A DNA stretch of 64,000 nucleotides from positions 1 to 64,000 of the forward strand of contig NZ_LLXO01000030.1 of NCBI RefSeq assembly GCF_001484765.1, written 5' to 3'. Of the stretch, positions 18,916 through 27,606 are shown one piece after another; the first letter of the stretch is position 1; each line of letters starts with the position of its first letter. Origin of the DNA: Entomohabitans teleogrylli (lineage in GTDB: Bacteria; Pseudomonadota; Gammaproteobacteria; Enterobacterales; Enterobacteriaceae). A program made the position numbers and the translations under genes. The notes under the pieces were generated by a model, which was not told the DNA's origin, did no database searches, and saw only the letters and a list, made by a program, of their open reading frames with translations.

Positions 18916-19390
18916 ATTTAAATCCCTGTTAATGTGAAGTGATAATGTGCAACATTACCGGGTGAAATGTTAAATGCAACTAAAATGATTGGTCGGGACG
19001 ACATTATTTCTTTCTGTCAAATAAATTGAATGAAATGTCATGTTTTTTATCAGATGATTAGCAAAAAGAAGCAATTAAACTGACATTATTGTCAGAAAAC
19101 AACAAGATGCATCCAGGACTTTGAGACAATACAGATCATCGAATATAGTGGTTAAAATAAATTATCTTGATGAAATGTCAGTTTTTGTCAGTTATGGCAT
19201 GTGCGGAAAGATTAAAAATAATAAAGATAAATAATATCCATAATTGCCAGCAGAGCGGATAACACCAGGTAAAGTACCAGGTGTTCGCGAATGTTATTAA
19301 TTAAAAAATGAATAAACCGCTGCATTGATGTTATCTGTTCCCGGGCTGGTTATTGGCACGCCGGCCAGTTTTGACTGGCGATGAGTTGCA
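18916..19390. other. AT-rich gap upstream of yceJ with repeated TGTCA motifs
   Basis: No gene is seen here (E. coli has yceO nearby). The motif TGTCA or TGACA occurs six times between 19015 and 19190. TGAAATGTCA is repeated at 19031 and 19171, and a palindrome TGACATTATTGTCA lies at 19081-19094. This may be the control region of yceJI, but no regulator can be named. A GCCAGT/ACTGGC hairpin lies at 19364-19379. Confidence 0.5.
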
Positions 19391-19391
19391 G

Positions 19392-19431
19392 GCAAGGCGC
19401 GCGGCGGCATCTTATCCGCGCGGCCCTGAGG
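19392..19431. repeat. REP-like hairpin downstream of solA
   Basis: GCGCGG and CCGCGC (19399-19404 and 19416-19421) flank GGCATCTTATCC, reminiscent of enterobacterial REP units, which carry CTTATCCGGCC. It sits at the 3' end of solA, a usual REP location. The match is partial. Confidence 0.35.
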
Positions 19432-19458
19432 CCTCCCTGTCCGCCAGGCTCGGTTACT

Positions 19459-20577
19459 TCAGGGTCTGAACCGCGACAGGCTGAACGGGCCCAGATCGAA
19501 GCCATTTTCCTCTCCGCAAGCAAATGCGCAGGCTATCTCCCCGAGAACGCTGGCGAATTTAAAACCATGCCCGCTCAGGCCGCTGATTACCAGCGCTTCA
19601 GGGAGGTCCGTCAGGGTATCGATAATGAAATCCTCATCCGGGGAGTTGTCATAAGTACAGGCGGCGCCGTGCAGGCAAACGCCAACGCCGGGCAGAAACT
19701 GACGCAAAAAGCTGAACGATTCGCTGCCGTCGCTGGCGCAGGCGCCAAACGGGACCCGCTGTTGCGGGGCGCTAATCGGCTGCCCGCCATTATGTTTTCC
19801 GACTTTCAGGGCGTTATTATCCGCCGGGAAGCCATAGAACTGATCGCCGTTGGCAAGCTCCACGGTGAAGCCGGGGAAGTGATTGTTACTACTGTAGCGG
19901 CCGTCCGCCTGGTGCCAGGCGAATACTTTACGTACCGGAGCTACGGGTAGATCGGGGAGCAACCTGGTTACCCAGGTACCGGCGCTGATCAGTAAACGTT
20001 GCGCCTGATAGCATCCCTCCGGCGTAGTGACTTCCACACCTTGCGCGCTGCGGGTAATTCCGGTGACCGGGCAGTTAAATAACTGCGCACAGCCGTTTTC
20101 CCGGGCCAGGCGAATCCAGGCGGCGATTGCCGTCTCGCTGTGTAATACCCCGGCATCCGGCTCAAACAGCCCGATATAGTTTTCAGGAACGCGGAGCTGT
20201 GGCCAGCGGCTCATGGTCTCTGCTGCCGTCAGGGTTTCCAGGGGGAGTTGCCAGGCGGCGGCGCTGGCGGCGACATTTCTCAGAAAAGTGGAATCCTGCG
20301 GACCGATATTGATGACTCCGCTGCGATCAAGCAATCGTTCTCCGCTTTCCTGCTGCAGCGCCTCCCACAACTGGCGGGCCCGCAACAGCAGGGGAACATA
20401 TTTCTCTCCTTCGCCATAAGCGTAACGAATCAGCCGCGTATCGCCATGATGGCTTCCCTGCTGGTGGGGCGGATGGGCGCTATCGATCATCAGCACCTTC
20501 AGGCCGGCGCGGGTGGCATAGTAACCTGCGGCGGCGCCCACAGAACCGCTGCCGACGACGATAAAATCATATTGCAT
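19459..20577 (-). CDS. solA: N-methyl-L-tryptophan oxidase
   Basis: Monomeric sarcosine-oxidase-family flavoenzyme that demethylates N-methyltryptophan (and slowly sarcosine) to the amino acid, formaldehyde and H2O2. The length is 372 aa, as in E. coli. It has the Rossmann motif GSGSVG (9-14), conserved [16 protein letters not shown] near 48-63, and Cys307 in [10 protein letters not shown], the site of covalent FAD attachment (Cys308 in E. coli). It is monocistronic. Confidence 0.95.
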   Translation of the reverse strand: MQYDFIVVGSGSVGAAAGYYATRAGLKVLMIDSAHPPHQQGSHHGDTRLIRYAYGEGEKYVPLLLRARQLWEALQQESGERLLDRSGVINIGPQDSTFLRNVAASAAAWQLPLETLTAAETMSRWPQLRVPENYIGLFEPDAGVLHSETAIAAWIRLARENGCAQLFNCPVTGITRSAQGVEVTTPEGCYQAQRLLISAGTWVTRLLPDLPVAPVRKVFAWHQADGRYSSNNHFPGFTVELANGDQFYGFPADNNALKVGKHNGGQPISAPQQRVPFGACASDGSESFSFLRQFLPGVGVCLHGAACTYDNSPDEDFIIDTLTDLPEALVISGLSGHGFKFASVLGEIACAFACGEENGFDLGPFSLSRFRP

Positions 20578-20647
20578 AGCGCTACTCTATTTCTGACAGA
20601 TACACTCGCAGACTAATTAACCAAACGATAACAAACAAGTCATGATA

Positions 20648-20673
20648 ATAAAAAAGGCACCCTGTAGGGTGCC
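20648..20673 (-). terminator. Terminator of bssS
   Basis: On the minus strand a 7-bp GC stem (20656-20662 with 20667-20673, GGCACCC/GGGTGCC) is followed by a run of T residues. It lies about 20 bp after the bssS stop. Confidence 0.85.
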
Positions 20674-20694
20674 CTGGTTGATATTTAAGCAACA

Positions 20695-20949
20695 TCAATG
20701 CTTACGATAATCACCTTCCTGGTAATCGCTGGATTCAATTTTTGCGATACCGGCTTCAAGTATGGAAATAAACTGTCTGGCAACATCCGTAGTGAGCCAA
20801 AGGGTCTGGCCAACTTCGGTTTCTTCCTGGTCGGGATGATTAAGTGTCAAATAATGCAGGCGCAGCATCATCGCGTCATAGCTGTCTACCGTACTGATAT
20901 CCCATCCGACAAGGGGATGAGTGTGGATGACTTCTTTATTCTTTTCCAT
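20695..20949 (-). CDS. bssS: Biofilm regulator BssS
   Basis: Small cytoplasmic protein of 84 aa (same as E. coli) implicated in repression of biofilm through signal and stress pathways; its molecular function is unknown. The conserved core is HPLVGWDISTVDSYDAMMLRL and VGQTLWLTTDVARQFISILEAGI. Two adjacent ATG codons exist; the second (20949) is chosen because AAGGGGG is then at good spacing and the protein matches E. coli MEKN. Confidence 0.93.
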   Translation of the reverse strand: MEKNKEVIHTHPLVGWDISTVDSYDAMMLRLHYLTLNHPDQEETEVGQTLWLTTDVARQFISILEAGIAKIESSDYQEGDYRKH

Positions 20950-21173
20950 CATAACCCCCTTAATGCGTGTTTAAGACAACGACTTACGAGGTTCAATGCA
21001 TGTTTTAGCGAAGCAAATTAATTATATCAGAAACATGCCAGTCTGGATCGTCGACGGATAAAACTACCTCTCTTTTTTACACTTTATGAATTATCTGAGC
21101 AACCTGAGGGTGAGTAATTCGGATAAATAGTAAAAAACCGGGGAAAAGGCAGGATAAAAAGTGGTCAACTGAA

Positions 21174-21198
21174 TAAAAAGCCGGGCGGCGACGCCCGG
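21174..21198 (-). terminator. Terminator of dinI
   Basis: CCGGGCG (21181-21187) pairs with CGCCCGG (21192-21198) across a 4-nt loop and is followed on the minus strand by CTTTTT. It starts 15 bases after the dinI stop. Confidence 0.85.
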
Positions 21199-21213
21199 TA
21201 AAAAGAACGAATA

Positions 21214-21462
21214 TTATTCGCTCGCACAAAACCAGTCATCAGCGCTTTCCCAGGTTTCCTGAAGGATTTCGCTGATACGTTCTTTATCCTCTCTGGCGCC
21301 GCCCATGACCGACAGGTTGTTGCTGCCGGCATAGCGAACCAGGACATGATTTTCGCTATCCGGATAATGCTTGCCGATACGGCGAGTAAGTTCGCTCCCC
21401 AGCGCCTCCATGGCACCGGGAGGCAACGGCGTGGTTTTAGCAATGGTCACTTCGATGCGCAT
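21214..21462 (-). CDS. dinI: DNA damage-inducible protein I
   Basis: SOS-response protein that binds RecA and stabilises its filaments, modulating co-protease activity. The 82-aa product (E. coli 81) has the conserved MRIEVTIAKT start and the acidic C-terminal helix ISEILQETWESADDWF used to contact RecA. The start at 21462 is chosen by homology; a longer in-frame reading to 21519 would run through the LexA site. An SOS box lies about 20 bp upstream. Confidence 0.96.
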   Translation of the reverse strand: MRIEVTIAKTTPLPPGAMEALGSELTRRIGKHYPDSENHVLVRYAGSNNLSVMGGAREDKERISEILQETWESADDWFCASE

Positions 21463-21481
21463 GATATCCCCCTGTATATAA

Positions 21482-21501
21482 TACTGTTTATATATACAGT
21501 T
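21482..21501 (-). promoter_or_regulatory. LexA operator (SOS box) of dinI
   Basis: CTGTTTATATATACAG at 21484-21499 is a perfect CTG-N10-CAG with an alternating AT core, extended by TA and TT on the flanks. This is close to the ideal LexA consensus, consistent with tight SOS control of dinI. Confidence 0.95.
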
Positions 21502-21582
21502 ATCGGGGCGCATATGCAAGAGGGGAGAATAAATATACTTACCAGCCAGTTGTTCTCTGCGTTATGCCGTTTCGGCCGCCCG

Positions 21583-22013
21583 TGAGGCAAGGCCCTGATA
21601 ACAACTCATACAGCCATACAGCAAGCCAGAATTTACGGAATATTATCGCGAGGGTAGTGTTCCCCGCGGGAAATCGCGGACATGAAAGTTCTGGCAGCAA
21701 CTCATACAGCTATACCGTAAGTCGGGTTTTACTGGGCATTACCGCGAGGGTTGTGCTTCCCGCGGGAAATCGCGGACATGAACGTTCTGGCAACAACTTA
21801 TACAGCCATACCGTAAGTCAGGTTTTACTGGCTATTATCGCGAGGGTTGTGTTCCCCCGCTGGAAATCGCTGTAACGAAGGCCGCGAGACAAGGATCCGA
21901 CCACAAAATCATACAGCCATACCGTAAGTCAGGTTTTACTGGATATTATCACGAGGGTTGTGTTCCCCCGCTGGAAATCGCTGGAACGAAGGTCGTGAGA
22001 CAAGGACCTGGCG
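21583..22013. repeat. Tandem array of four 96-111 bp repeats
   Basis: Four diverged copies share the ordered blocks CATACAGCCATACCGTAAGT, GGTTTTACTGG, GCGAGGGTTGTGTTCCC and GGAAATCGC. The first block starts at 21607, 21703, 21799 and 21910, giving periods of 96, 96 and 111. The third and fourth copies share a different 3' part (AACGAAGG..CG.GAGACAAGGA). Each copy can fold a small hairpin around the TTGTG loop (GAGGG with CCC). No transposase or phage gene is adjacent. E. coli has no such array between dinI and pyrC. Function unknown. Confidence 0.85.
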
Positions 22014-22165
22014 CCATGGATGGCGCCGGGAGGGCATGCCGGGACAGGACGTCGAGTCATGCCCGGTCCGCGGGATAAGGCCGGGAGTGGAAGGGACCGC
22101 GAAGCGGCGATTTCCGTTGCGGGGCCGCGAGGGGTGTCGGGGAGCGAGCGGGACGCTCCCCGACC
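22010..22165. repeat. GC-rich multi-hairpin block after the repeat array
   Basis: Three strong inverted repeats follow one another: GGCGCC-ATGGAT-GGCGCC (22010-22027), GGGCATG..CATGCCC (about 22032-22064) and CGGGGAGCG..CGCTCCCCG (22138-22162). The block abuts the last array copy through GACAAGGACCTGG. No open reading frame is credible. It may encode a structured RNA or be part of a dispersed intergenic repeat family. Confidence 0.6.
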
Positions 22166-22210
22166 CGTTCACTGATAACCGGAGTTAACAAAGAGCACCA
22201 AACATAAAGT

Positions 22211-22298
22211 GAACGGAAAGCCTCGGCCCACGCGCGAACGGAAACCTAATCGCACACGCGCGAACGAAAACCTCATCGCACGCGCGAACAAAAACCTA
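22211..22298. repeat. Degenerate 24-26 bp direct repeats reaching the pyrC stop codon
   Basis: GAACGGAAAGCCT (22211), GCGCGAACGGAAACCT (22232), GCGCGAACGAAAACCT (22258) and GCGCGAACAAAAACCTAC (22282) form three to four spaced copies. The last copy contains the CTA that is the pyrC stop codon on the minus strand, so the repeat has spread up to the coding end. Confidence 0.7.
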
Positions 22299-23342
22299 CT
22301 CCCCCACCGACCAACTCACCACCTCTCCGGCCAGGAAAGGCACCAGCACATCATCTTCCACCGCAATGCTTTCCACCACCGACTGCGGCGCGCGGCGCAG
22401 TTCAATCACCTCTTCATTCACCGGCAGCCCGTAAAAACGCGGTCCATTCAGCGAGCAGAACGCCTCAAAGTGCTGCAACGCATTCATCTCTTCAAAAACC
22501 GTCGCATAGGCGCCAAGCGCGGAAGGGGCGTTAAAGCAGCCGGCGCAACCACAACTGGCTTCTTTACGGTGGCGCAGGTGCGGTGCGGAATCCGTGCCGA
22601 GGAACACTCGCTCACAGCCGCTGGCGACCAGTTCGCGCAGGGCCTGCTGATGGACGCTGCGCTTGAGGATCGGCAGACAGTAAAGATGCGGACGAATCCC
22701 ACCTACCAGCATATGGTTACGGTTGAACATCAGGTGTTGAGGCGTGATGGTGGCAGCCAGTTTGTCGTTGCCTTCGCGCACGTAAGCGGCAGCGTCTTTG
22801 GTGGTGATGTGCTCAAAAACCACTTTCAGCCCCGGCAGGCGGCGACGCAAGGGCTCCATAACGGTTTCGATAAACCGCGCTTCGCGGTCAAAAATGTCCA
22901 CATCGGCATGGGTCACTTCGCCGTGTACTAACAGCGGCATCCCGAGCTTTTCCATGCGCTCCAGCACCGGCATGATCGCGTCGGTACTGGTAACGCCGTG
23001 GCTGGAGTTCGTGGTGGCGTTTGCCGGGTAGAGTTTAGCTGCGGTAAAAACTTCTTCACGAAAGCCGCGTTCCAGCTCATCCGCATCCAGGCTGTCGGTC
23101 AGGTAGCAGGTCATCAGCGGCTGAAAATGGTGGCCCGCCGGCACTGCGTCAAGGATCCGCTGGCGGTAGGCGATCGCCGCGTCAACGGTGGTGACCGGAG
23201 GTACCAGGTTGGGCATAACAATCGCGCGACCATAAGTTTTGCTGGTCCAGGGAACCACGGTTTTGAGCATTTCGCCATCACGCAGATGGAGATGCCAGTC
23301 GTCAGGGCGGCGGATTTTTAATACCTGGGATTGTTCGGTCAT
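22296..23342 (-). CDS. pyrC: Dihydroorotase
   Basis: Zinc metalloenzyme of pyrimidine synthesis that cyclises N-carbamoyl-aspartate to dihydroorotate. The 348 aa match E. coli in length. All catalytic residues of the class II enzyme are present: His17 and His19 (WHLHLRD), carboxylated Lys103, His140, His178 and Asp251 (GTDSAPH), plus the flexible-loop region NATTNSS. The ATG is preceded by CCGGAGCAC, conserved with E. coli, where start-site switching controls a leader hairpin. A PurR site lies further upstream. The last codons lie next to degenerate direct repeats. Confidence 0.97.
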   Translation of the reverse strand: MTEQSQVLKIRRPDDWHLHLRDGEMLKTVVPWTSKTYGRAIVMPNLVPPVTTVDAAIAYRQRILDAVPAGHHFQPLMTCYLTDSLDADELERGFREEVFTAAKLYPANATTNSSHGVTSTDAIMPVLERMEKLGMPLLVHGEVTHADVDIFDREARFIETVMEPLRRRLPGLKVVFEHITTKDAAAYVREGNDKLAATITPQHLMFNRNHMLVGGIRPHLYCLPILKRSVHQQALRELVASGCERVFLGTDSAPHLRHRKEASCGCAGCFNAPSALGAYATVFEEMNALQHFEAFCSLNGPRFYGLPVNEEVIELRRAPQSVVESIAVEDDVLVPFLAGEVVSWSVGE

Positions 23343-23407
23343 GAAAGTGCTCCGGCTTGGTGGAATCAGTCAGGAAAGGCTGTTTTTACGCCGGGCACTA
23401 AGGATAA

Positions 23408-23425
23408 GCGGAAACGTTTTCCTTT
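23408..23425 (-). promoter_or_regulatory. PurR operator of pyrC
   Basis: GCGGAAACGTTTTCCTTT matches the PurR consensus (CGNAAACGTTTNCNT type) and is nearly the same as the known E. coli pyrC operator. It lies about 70 bp upstream of the pyrC start, consistent with purine cross-regulation. Confidence 0.8.
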
Positions 23426-23469
23426 GCACTCTTTTTGATACATTGGCGGGGGAAATCCCCCGCGGTGAA

Positions 23470-24030
23470 TTATTCGAGGAAGGGAATGACAATTTGCCCG
23501 GGCTTGACTTCAATGCCTTTGGCGTATTTTTTCGCCAGCGCTTCGCCTTTGCTGCGATCTTCGCTCAGCACGTAGGCCGGCTGCTGGTTAAAATAGTTAC
23601 GCAGCGCCTGGTTCAGGTACGGCGTCATTGTCTGCAGGATGGTTTCCATCTTCTTTGGCTCAACGTCAGCGCTGACAATTTCCATCTCCTGCAGGTAGAT
23701 GGCGCCCTGATCTTTGTTAAATACCGGCTGGGCTTTGAGAGTCAGTTTCATGACGGCTTTCTGGTTGCCGAACAGCGAGGCGACATCCAGATTGGCATTG
23801 CCGGTAAGGGTCACTTTATTGGGTTCGGCGCGGCCAATCTGGCTGTTCAGATCGCTTAGCACAATATGCACATCGGCCAGCCCGGGAACGCCAATATCTT
23901 TGGCAAAATTGTTACGCTTCTCCAGCGCCTGGTTGATCTCCTGCTCTGTCACCGTGTACTGGGTTAATTGGTTACAGCCCGCCAGCAGACCGCTGCAGAG
24001 CAGCGCGGCGGCAATGATAAACTTCTTCAT
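23470..24030 (-). CDS. yceB: Lipoprotein YceB (DUF1439)
   Basis: Lipoprotein of 186 aa, equal to E. coli YceB. A short signal peptide with lipobox LLAGC places the lipidated cysteine at residue 19, with Asn at +2, not the Asp of the classic inner-membrane retention signal. The body has the DUF1439 fold related to lipid-binding SMP/BPI-like proteins; function unknown. It lies between pyrC and grxB on the same strand but with sizeable gaps on both sides, so it is probably transcribed alone. Confidence 0.92.
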   Translation of the reverse strand: MKKFIIAAALLCSGLLAGCNQLTQYTVTEQEINQALEKRNNFAKDIGVPGLADVHIVLSDLNSQIGRAEPNKVTLTGNANLDVASLFGNQKAVMKLTLKAQPVFNKDQGAIYLQEMEIVSADVEPKKMETILQTMTPYLNQALRNYFNQQPAYVLSEDRSKGEALAKKYAKGIEVKPGQIVIPFLE

Positions 24031-24149
24031 GAGTTTCCTTCCGGGATATCAACAGGTAACGATCCTGACATAAAGCAGCTTGCGCCGCCAGCACACTCTG
24101 TGCCAGAGGATAAAACTGAAAAACCGGCGCATAACGCCGGTGGAGCAAC

Positions 24150-24797
24150 TCAGATTGCCCGGGAGGAGAGCAGGTTAATCGCGGTTTGTTTCGCCATATT
24201 ATCGCGCCAGGCCGCCACACGACCTGGATAGTCTATCCCGGCGACCAGCGTCAGATTGCGCAGCAGCGGGAACAGATGAATGTCGTCTTCCGATAGCTGA
24301 CCGTTAACCGCGTTTGGTTTCTGGATGAGTTTATCCAGCGCGCGCAGGTCGTCGTTGATGTTTTTCAGCAGTCCAGGCGTGTGAGCCAGGTGCTCTTCAA
24401 AGCTGCCGATGGCGGCCTCTTTTTTTCTGACAAACCACGCCCGCGCATCCGGGGTGGCGAATTCGTCAAAGCTGGAGCGGGCAAAGCGGGGAATCAGCAG
24501 GCGATTAACATAGCCGTTCACTTTACGCAGCCACTCATCAATCGCCAGGCTGCGTTTACCGGTCAACAGCGGCGCGCCGTCCAGTTTGTCGACATAGTGG
24601 ACGATATCCATGCTTTCCGGCAGGTAGCTACCGTCATCTTTTTGCAGGATCGGCACCATCTTCTGGCCAATCATGCTGACCGGCGTTGTCTCGTCGTCGC
24701 TAAGTAATATTTTGATTTCTAAAGGAATGTTCTTCAAACCGAAAATCATGCGCGCTTTGATGCAAAACGGACAGTGGTCATACACATATAGCTTCAT
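24150..24797 (-). CDS. grxB: Glutaredoxin 2
   Basis: GST-like glutaredoxin that uses glutathione to reduce disulfides, including those of arsenate reductase. The 215 aa match E. coli. An N-terminal thioredoxin fold carries the active-site motif Cys9-Pro-Phe-Cys12, followed by the cis-proline motif MVPIL and an all-helical GST-like C-terminal domain from about 85. Transcribed on the minus strand ahead of yceB. Confidence 0.96.
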   Translation of the reverse strand: MKLYVYDHCPFCIKARMIFGLKNIPLEIKILLSDDETTPVSMIGQKMVPILQKDDGSYLPESMDIVHYVDKLDGAPLLTGKRSLAIDEWLRKVNGYVNRLLIPRFARSSFDEFATPDARAWFVRKKEAAIGSFEEHLAHTPGLLKNINDDLRALDKLIQKPNAVNGQLSEDDIHLFPLLRNLTLVAGIDYPGRVAAWRDNMAKQTAINLLSSRAI

Positions 24798-24861
24798 GGA
24801 TTCCTCCCCCGTGACATGCTCCTGGTTTCGTGAGTATGGGGCAGAAACTCAGCGGGAGCAA

Positions 24862-26070
24862 TTAACCGCCAGCTTTCACCAGCGGCGCGCGCAGGCGCTG
24901 GCTGTTGAACTGCCACCACAGGGCGATCAGGGTAATCAGCCCAATCACCGCCAGCATCACCCACGGTAATTCCGATATGTCGAGCGCCTTGCCGCTGTCA
25001 TACAGCCAGCCGCCGCCGGCATAGCCCAATGCGCCGCCGATGGCCAGGCCCAGACGGCTGAACCCCATATAACTACCTCTGGCGCGGGCATCGGCCAGCG
25101 AGGCTCCGAGGGTTTCTCTGGCCGGTTCGGCGATAATAGAACCGATATAAAACAGGCAGATCAGAGTAAATAATTGCTGCAGCGTACTGGTAAAGCCTAT
25201 CGGCAGCATACTCAGGGACATCAGCAGCAGCCCGGCCATCAGACGTTGTTCAAGGCGAAAGCGTTTTTCGCTCCAGCGGGCGATCGGGTACAGCAGGGTC
25301 AGCGAGAGTAGCGCCTCAATGGCGTACATCCATTTGACCGCCGCCGGCGTACCGGCGATTTCGTTAACCATGATCGGCAGCATCAGCATCACCTGCACCG
25401 CCAGCATGTAGTACCCGGCGAGGGTGAGGACATAGGTCACGAAACGCTTATCGTTCAGCACCCGGCCCATGCCTTCGCGCATCGGGGTACGTATTGTGGA
25501 CAGTTTATAGGCTGGCAGCAGCCAGGCGTTAACCCCGGCGCAGGCGACAAACAGCAGGGCGCCGGCGCCGCATACCAGCCGGAAATCGTACTGCAACAGC
25601 CAGCTTCCCAGCAGCGCGCCGACCACCGCGCCGGCGCTGTCCTGCATCATCAGAATAGAGAAAAAGCGCCCGCGCTGGTGGGGGCGAACCAGTTTCACCA
25701 CCAGCGCCGCCCGGGGCGGATCGAACAGGGTGCCGCCGAGACCGGAAAGAATGCAGGACAGCCATAATAGCCAGGGGTCATGGGCGACCGCCATGGTGGC
25801 AAAGCCGGCGGCGCGCAGCAACATGCCGGCGACGATCATCGGTTTAGCGCCGAAGCGGTCGGCGATAGCGCCGCCGAAAATGCCCAGCCCCTGCTGAACG
25901 AACTGGCGCAGCCCGAGGGCGATACCAACCAACAGCGCCGCCCAGCCCATCTGATCGACAAAGCGAATGGAGATCAAGGGGAAGACCACAAAAAAGCCAA
26001 GTACGACCAGCATATTATCGAGTAACAGAAAATACTTACCGAGGCTCCTTGCCTGCGACACCGGGGCCAT
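24862..26070 (-). CDS. mdtH: Multidrug efflux MFS transporter MdtH
   Basis: Major facilitator with 12 membrane spans, 402 aa as in E. coli, which confers modest resistance to norfloxacin and enoxacin when overproduced there. The family motif A region [13 protein letters not shown] is at about 61-73. The start at 26070 ([16 protein letters not shown]) is chosen by homology and the GGTGGAG just upstream. A longer reading to 26202 adds 44 residues unlike any known homologue. It is divergent from rimJ. Confidence 0.94.
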   Translation of the reverse strand: MAPVSQARSLGKYFLLLDNMLVVLGFFVVFPLISIRFVDQMGWAALLVGIALGLRQFVQQGLGIFGGAIADRFGAKPMIVAGMLLRAAGFATMAVAHDPWLLWLSCILSGLGGTLFDPPRAALVVKLVRPHQRGRFFSILMMQDSAGAVVGALLGSWLLQYDFRLVCGAGALLFVACAGVNAWLLPAYKLSTIRTPMREGMGRVLNDKRFVTYVLTLAGYYMLAVQVMLMLPIMVNEIAGTPAAVKWMYAIEALLSLTLLYPIARWSEKRFRLEQRLMAGLLLMSLSMLPIGFTSTLQQLFTLICLFYIGSIIAEPARETLGASLADARARGSYMGFSRLGLAIGGALGYAGGGWLYDSGKALDISELPWVMLAVIGLITLIALWWQFNSQRLRAPLVKAGG

Positions 26071-26359
26071 GTCTCCACCTGAGATGAAAGAAGAAAATGA
26101 AAAATGCGCTTTTTCTATTCTCACCCGTTTGCTGCGCTTTTCCCAGAGGCGCGCGCGATAATATTTTTTTATCGAAACTGGAGATTGATTGACCAGTTTC
26201 ATTAAAAAGATGTGCGATCGTCAGAAAAGCGCGCGTTGCCATTTTCACACTGTGAGTATCGGCAGGTATAGTTAATAACACGATGACAGTCTGCGTTTTT
26301 TCCGCCCTGATAATAGCCGGCCGGAATGAGACGAATAATGAAGAAAGGAGCAGGCAATC

Positions 26360-26944
26360 ATGTTTGGCTATCGCAGTAATGTGCCAAAAGTGCGTTTAAC
26401 CACTGATCGACTGGTGGTGCGTCTGGTCTATGACAGGGATGCGTGGCGTCTGGCGGACTATTATGCCGAGAATCGTCTGTTTCTGAAGCCCTGGGAGCCG
26501 ATTCGCGATGAGAGCCATTGCTACCCTTCCGGCTGGCAGGCCCGCCTGGGGATGATCAATGAATTACACAAACAGGGCAGCGCCTATTATTTCGCCCTCT
26601 TTGATCCGGATGAAAAAGAAATTTACGGCGTGGCGAATTTTTCCAATGTGGTGCGCGGTTCATTCCACGCCTGCTATCTGGGGTATTCGCTGGGGGAGAA
26701 GTGGCAGGGGCAAGGGTTCATGTTTGAGGCCCTGAGCGCGGCTATTCGTTATATGCAGCGTACCCAACATATGCACCGTATTATGGCTAACTACATGCCG
26801 CATAATCAGCGTAGCGGCAATTTGCTGGCGCGACTGGGTTTTGAAAAAGAAGGCTATGCCAAAGACTATTTACTGATTGATGGTGTCTGGCGCGACCACG
26901 TATTAACCGCATTAACCACCCGTGAATGGAACGCCGGGAGATAA
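26360..26944 (+). CDS. rimJ: Ribosomal protein uS5 N-acetyltransferase
   Basis: GNAT-fold acetyltransferase that modifies the N-terminal alanine of ribosomal protein S5. It has 194 aa as in E. coli. The acetyl-CoA binding stretch around [14 protein letters not shown] (about 110-123) is conserved. The ATG at 26360 has AAAGGAG upstream (26344-26350). It starts a tight co-directional run rimJ-yceH-mviM with gaps of 9 and 2 bp. Confidence 0.96.
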   Translation: MFGYRSNVPKVRLTTDRLVVRLVYDRDAWRLADYYAENRLFLKPWEPIRDESHCYPSGWQARLGMINELHKQGSAYYFALFDPDEKEIYGVANFSNVVRGSFHACYLGYSLGEKWQGQGFMFEALSAAIRYMQRTQHMHRIMANYMPHNQRSGNLLARLGFEKEGYAKDYLLIDGVWRDHVLTALTTREWNAGR

Positions 26945-26953
26945 GGAGAAGAG

Positions 26954-27604
26954 ATGAAATATCAGTTGAGTGCTATTGACGCGCGAGTCATTGGCTGCCT
27001 GCTGGAAAAGCAGGTTACTACGCCGGAGCAGTATCCGATGTCGGTCAACGGCGTCGTGACCGCCTGTAACCAGAAAACCAATCGTGAGCCGGTGATGAAC
27101 CTTGCGGAATACGAAGTGCAGGAGACCCTTGATCAACTGGTAAAGCGCCATTTTCTGCGTACGGTAAGCGGTTTTGGCAATCGGGTGACCAAATATGAGC
27201 AGCGCTTTTGTAATTCCGAATTCGGCAACCTCAAACTTTCGGCGGCGGAAGTGGCTATTGTGACCTCGCTGCTGCTGCGTGGGCCGCAGACCCCCGGCGA
27301 ACTGCGTACCCGGGCGGCGCGGATGCACGAGTTCGCCGATATGGCCGAGGTGGAAAGCACCCTTGAACGGTTAGCCAGCCGTGAAGATGGTCCGTTTGTG
27401 GTGCGCTTACCGCGTGAACCGGGCAAGCGGGAAAGCCGCTATATGCACCTGTTCTGTGGCGAGGTGGAAATGCTGGCGGCGGTGGCGGACAGCGTCAGCG
27501 AACCGATGGATGAATTGCTCAGTGAACGAGTCGCCCGACTGGAAGAAGAGGTTGAGGAGCTGAAAGCGCGGCTTGATACCCTGCTGGCGCGGCTGGGGGA
27601 ATAA
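26954..27604 (+). CDS. yceH: UPF0502 winged-helix protein YceH
   Basis: Protein of 216 aa (E. coli 215) made of two winged-helix domains followed by a charged C-terminal coiled-coil segment ([21 protein letters not shown], split here only for description). The conserved opening is [22 protein letters not shown] binding is suggested by fold only; function is unknown. The ATG follows AAGGAGAAGAG. It lies between rimJ and mviM in one transcription unit. Confidence 0.93.
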   Translation: MKYQLSAIDARVIGCLLEKQVTTPEQYPMSVNGVVTACNQKTNREPVMNLAEYEVQETLDQLVKRHFLRTVSGFGNRVTKYEQRFCNSEFGNLKLSAAEVAIVTSLLLRGPQTPGELRTRAARMHEFADMAEVESTLERLASREDGPFVVRLPREPGKRESRYMHLFCGEVEMLAAVADSVSEPMDELLSERVARLEEEVEELKARLDTLLARLGE

Positions 27605-27606
27605 CC

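Noticed and set aside
21583-22013. CRISPR array
   Set aside because: The periodic sequence has no short identical repeats separated by unique spacers; the whole unit is repeated and diverged, and no cas gene is present.
21583-22165. Retron or diversity-generating element
   Set aside because: No reverse transcriptase or variable-repeat target gene is encoded nearby.
22209-22931. 240-codon plus-strand frame over repeats and pyrC
   Set aside because: The coding-like part is only the antisense of pyrC, and the start lies in short direct repeats.
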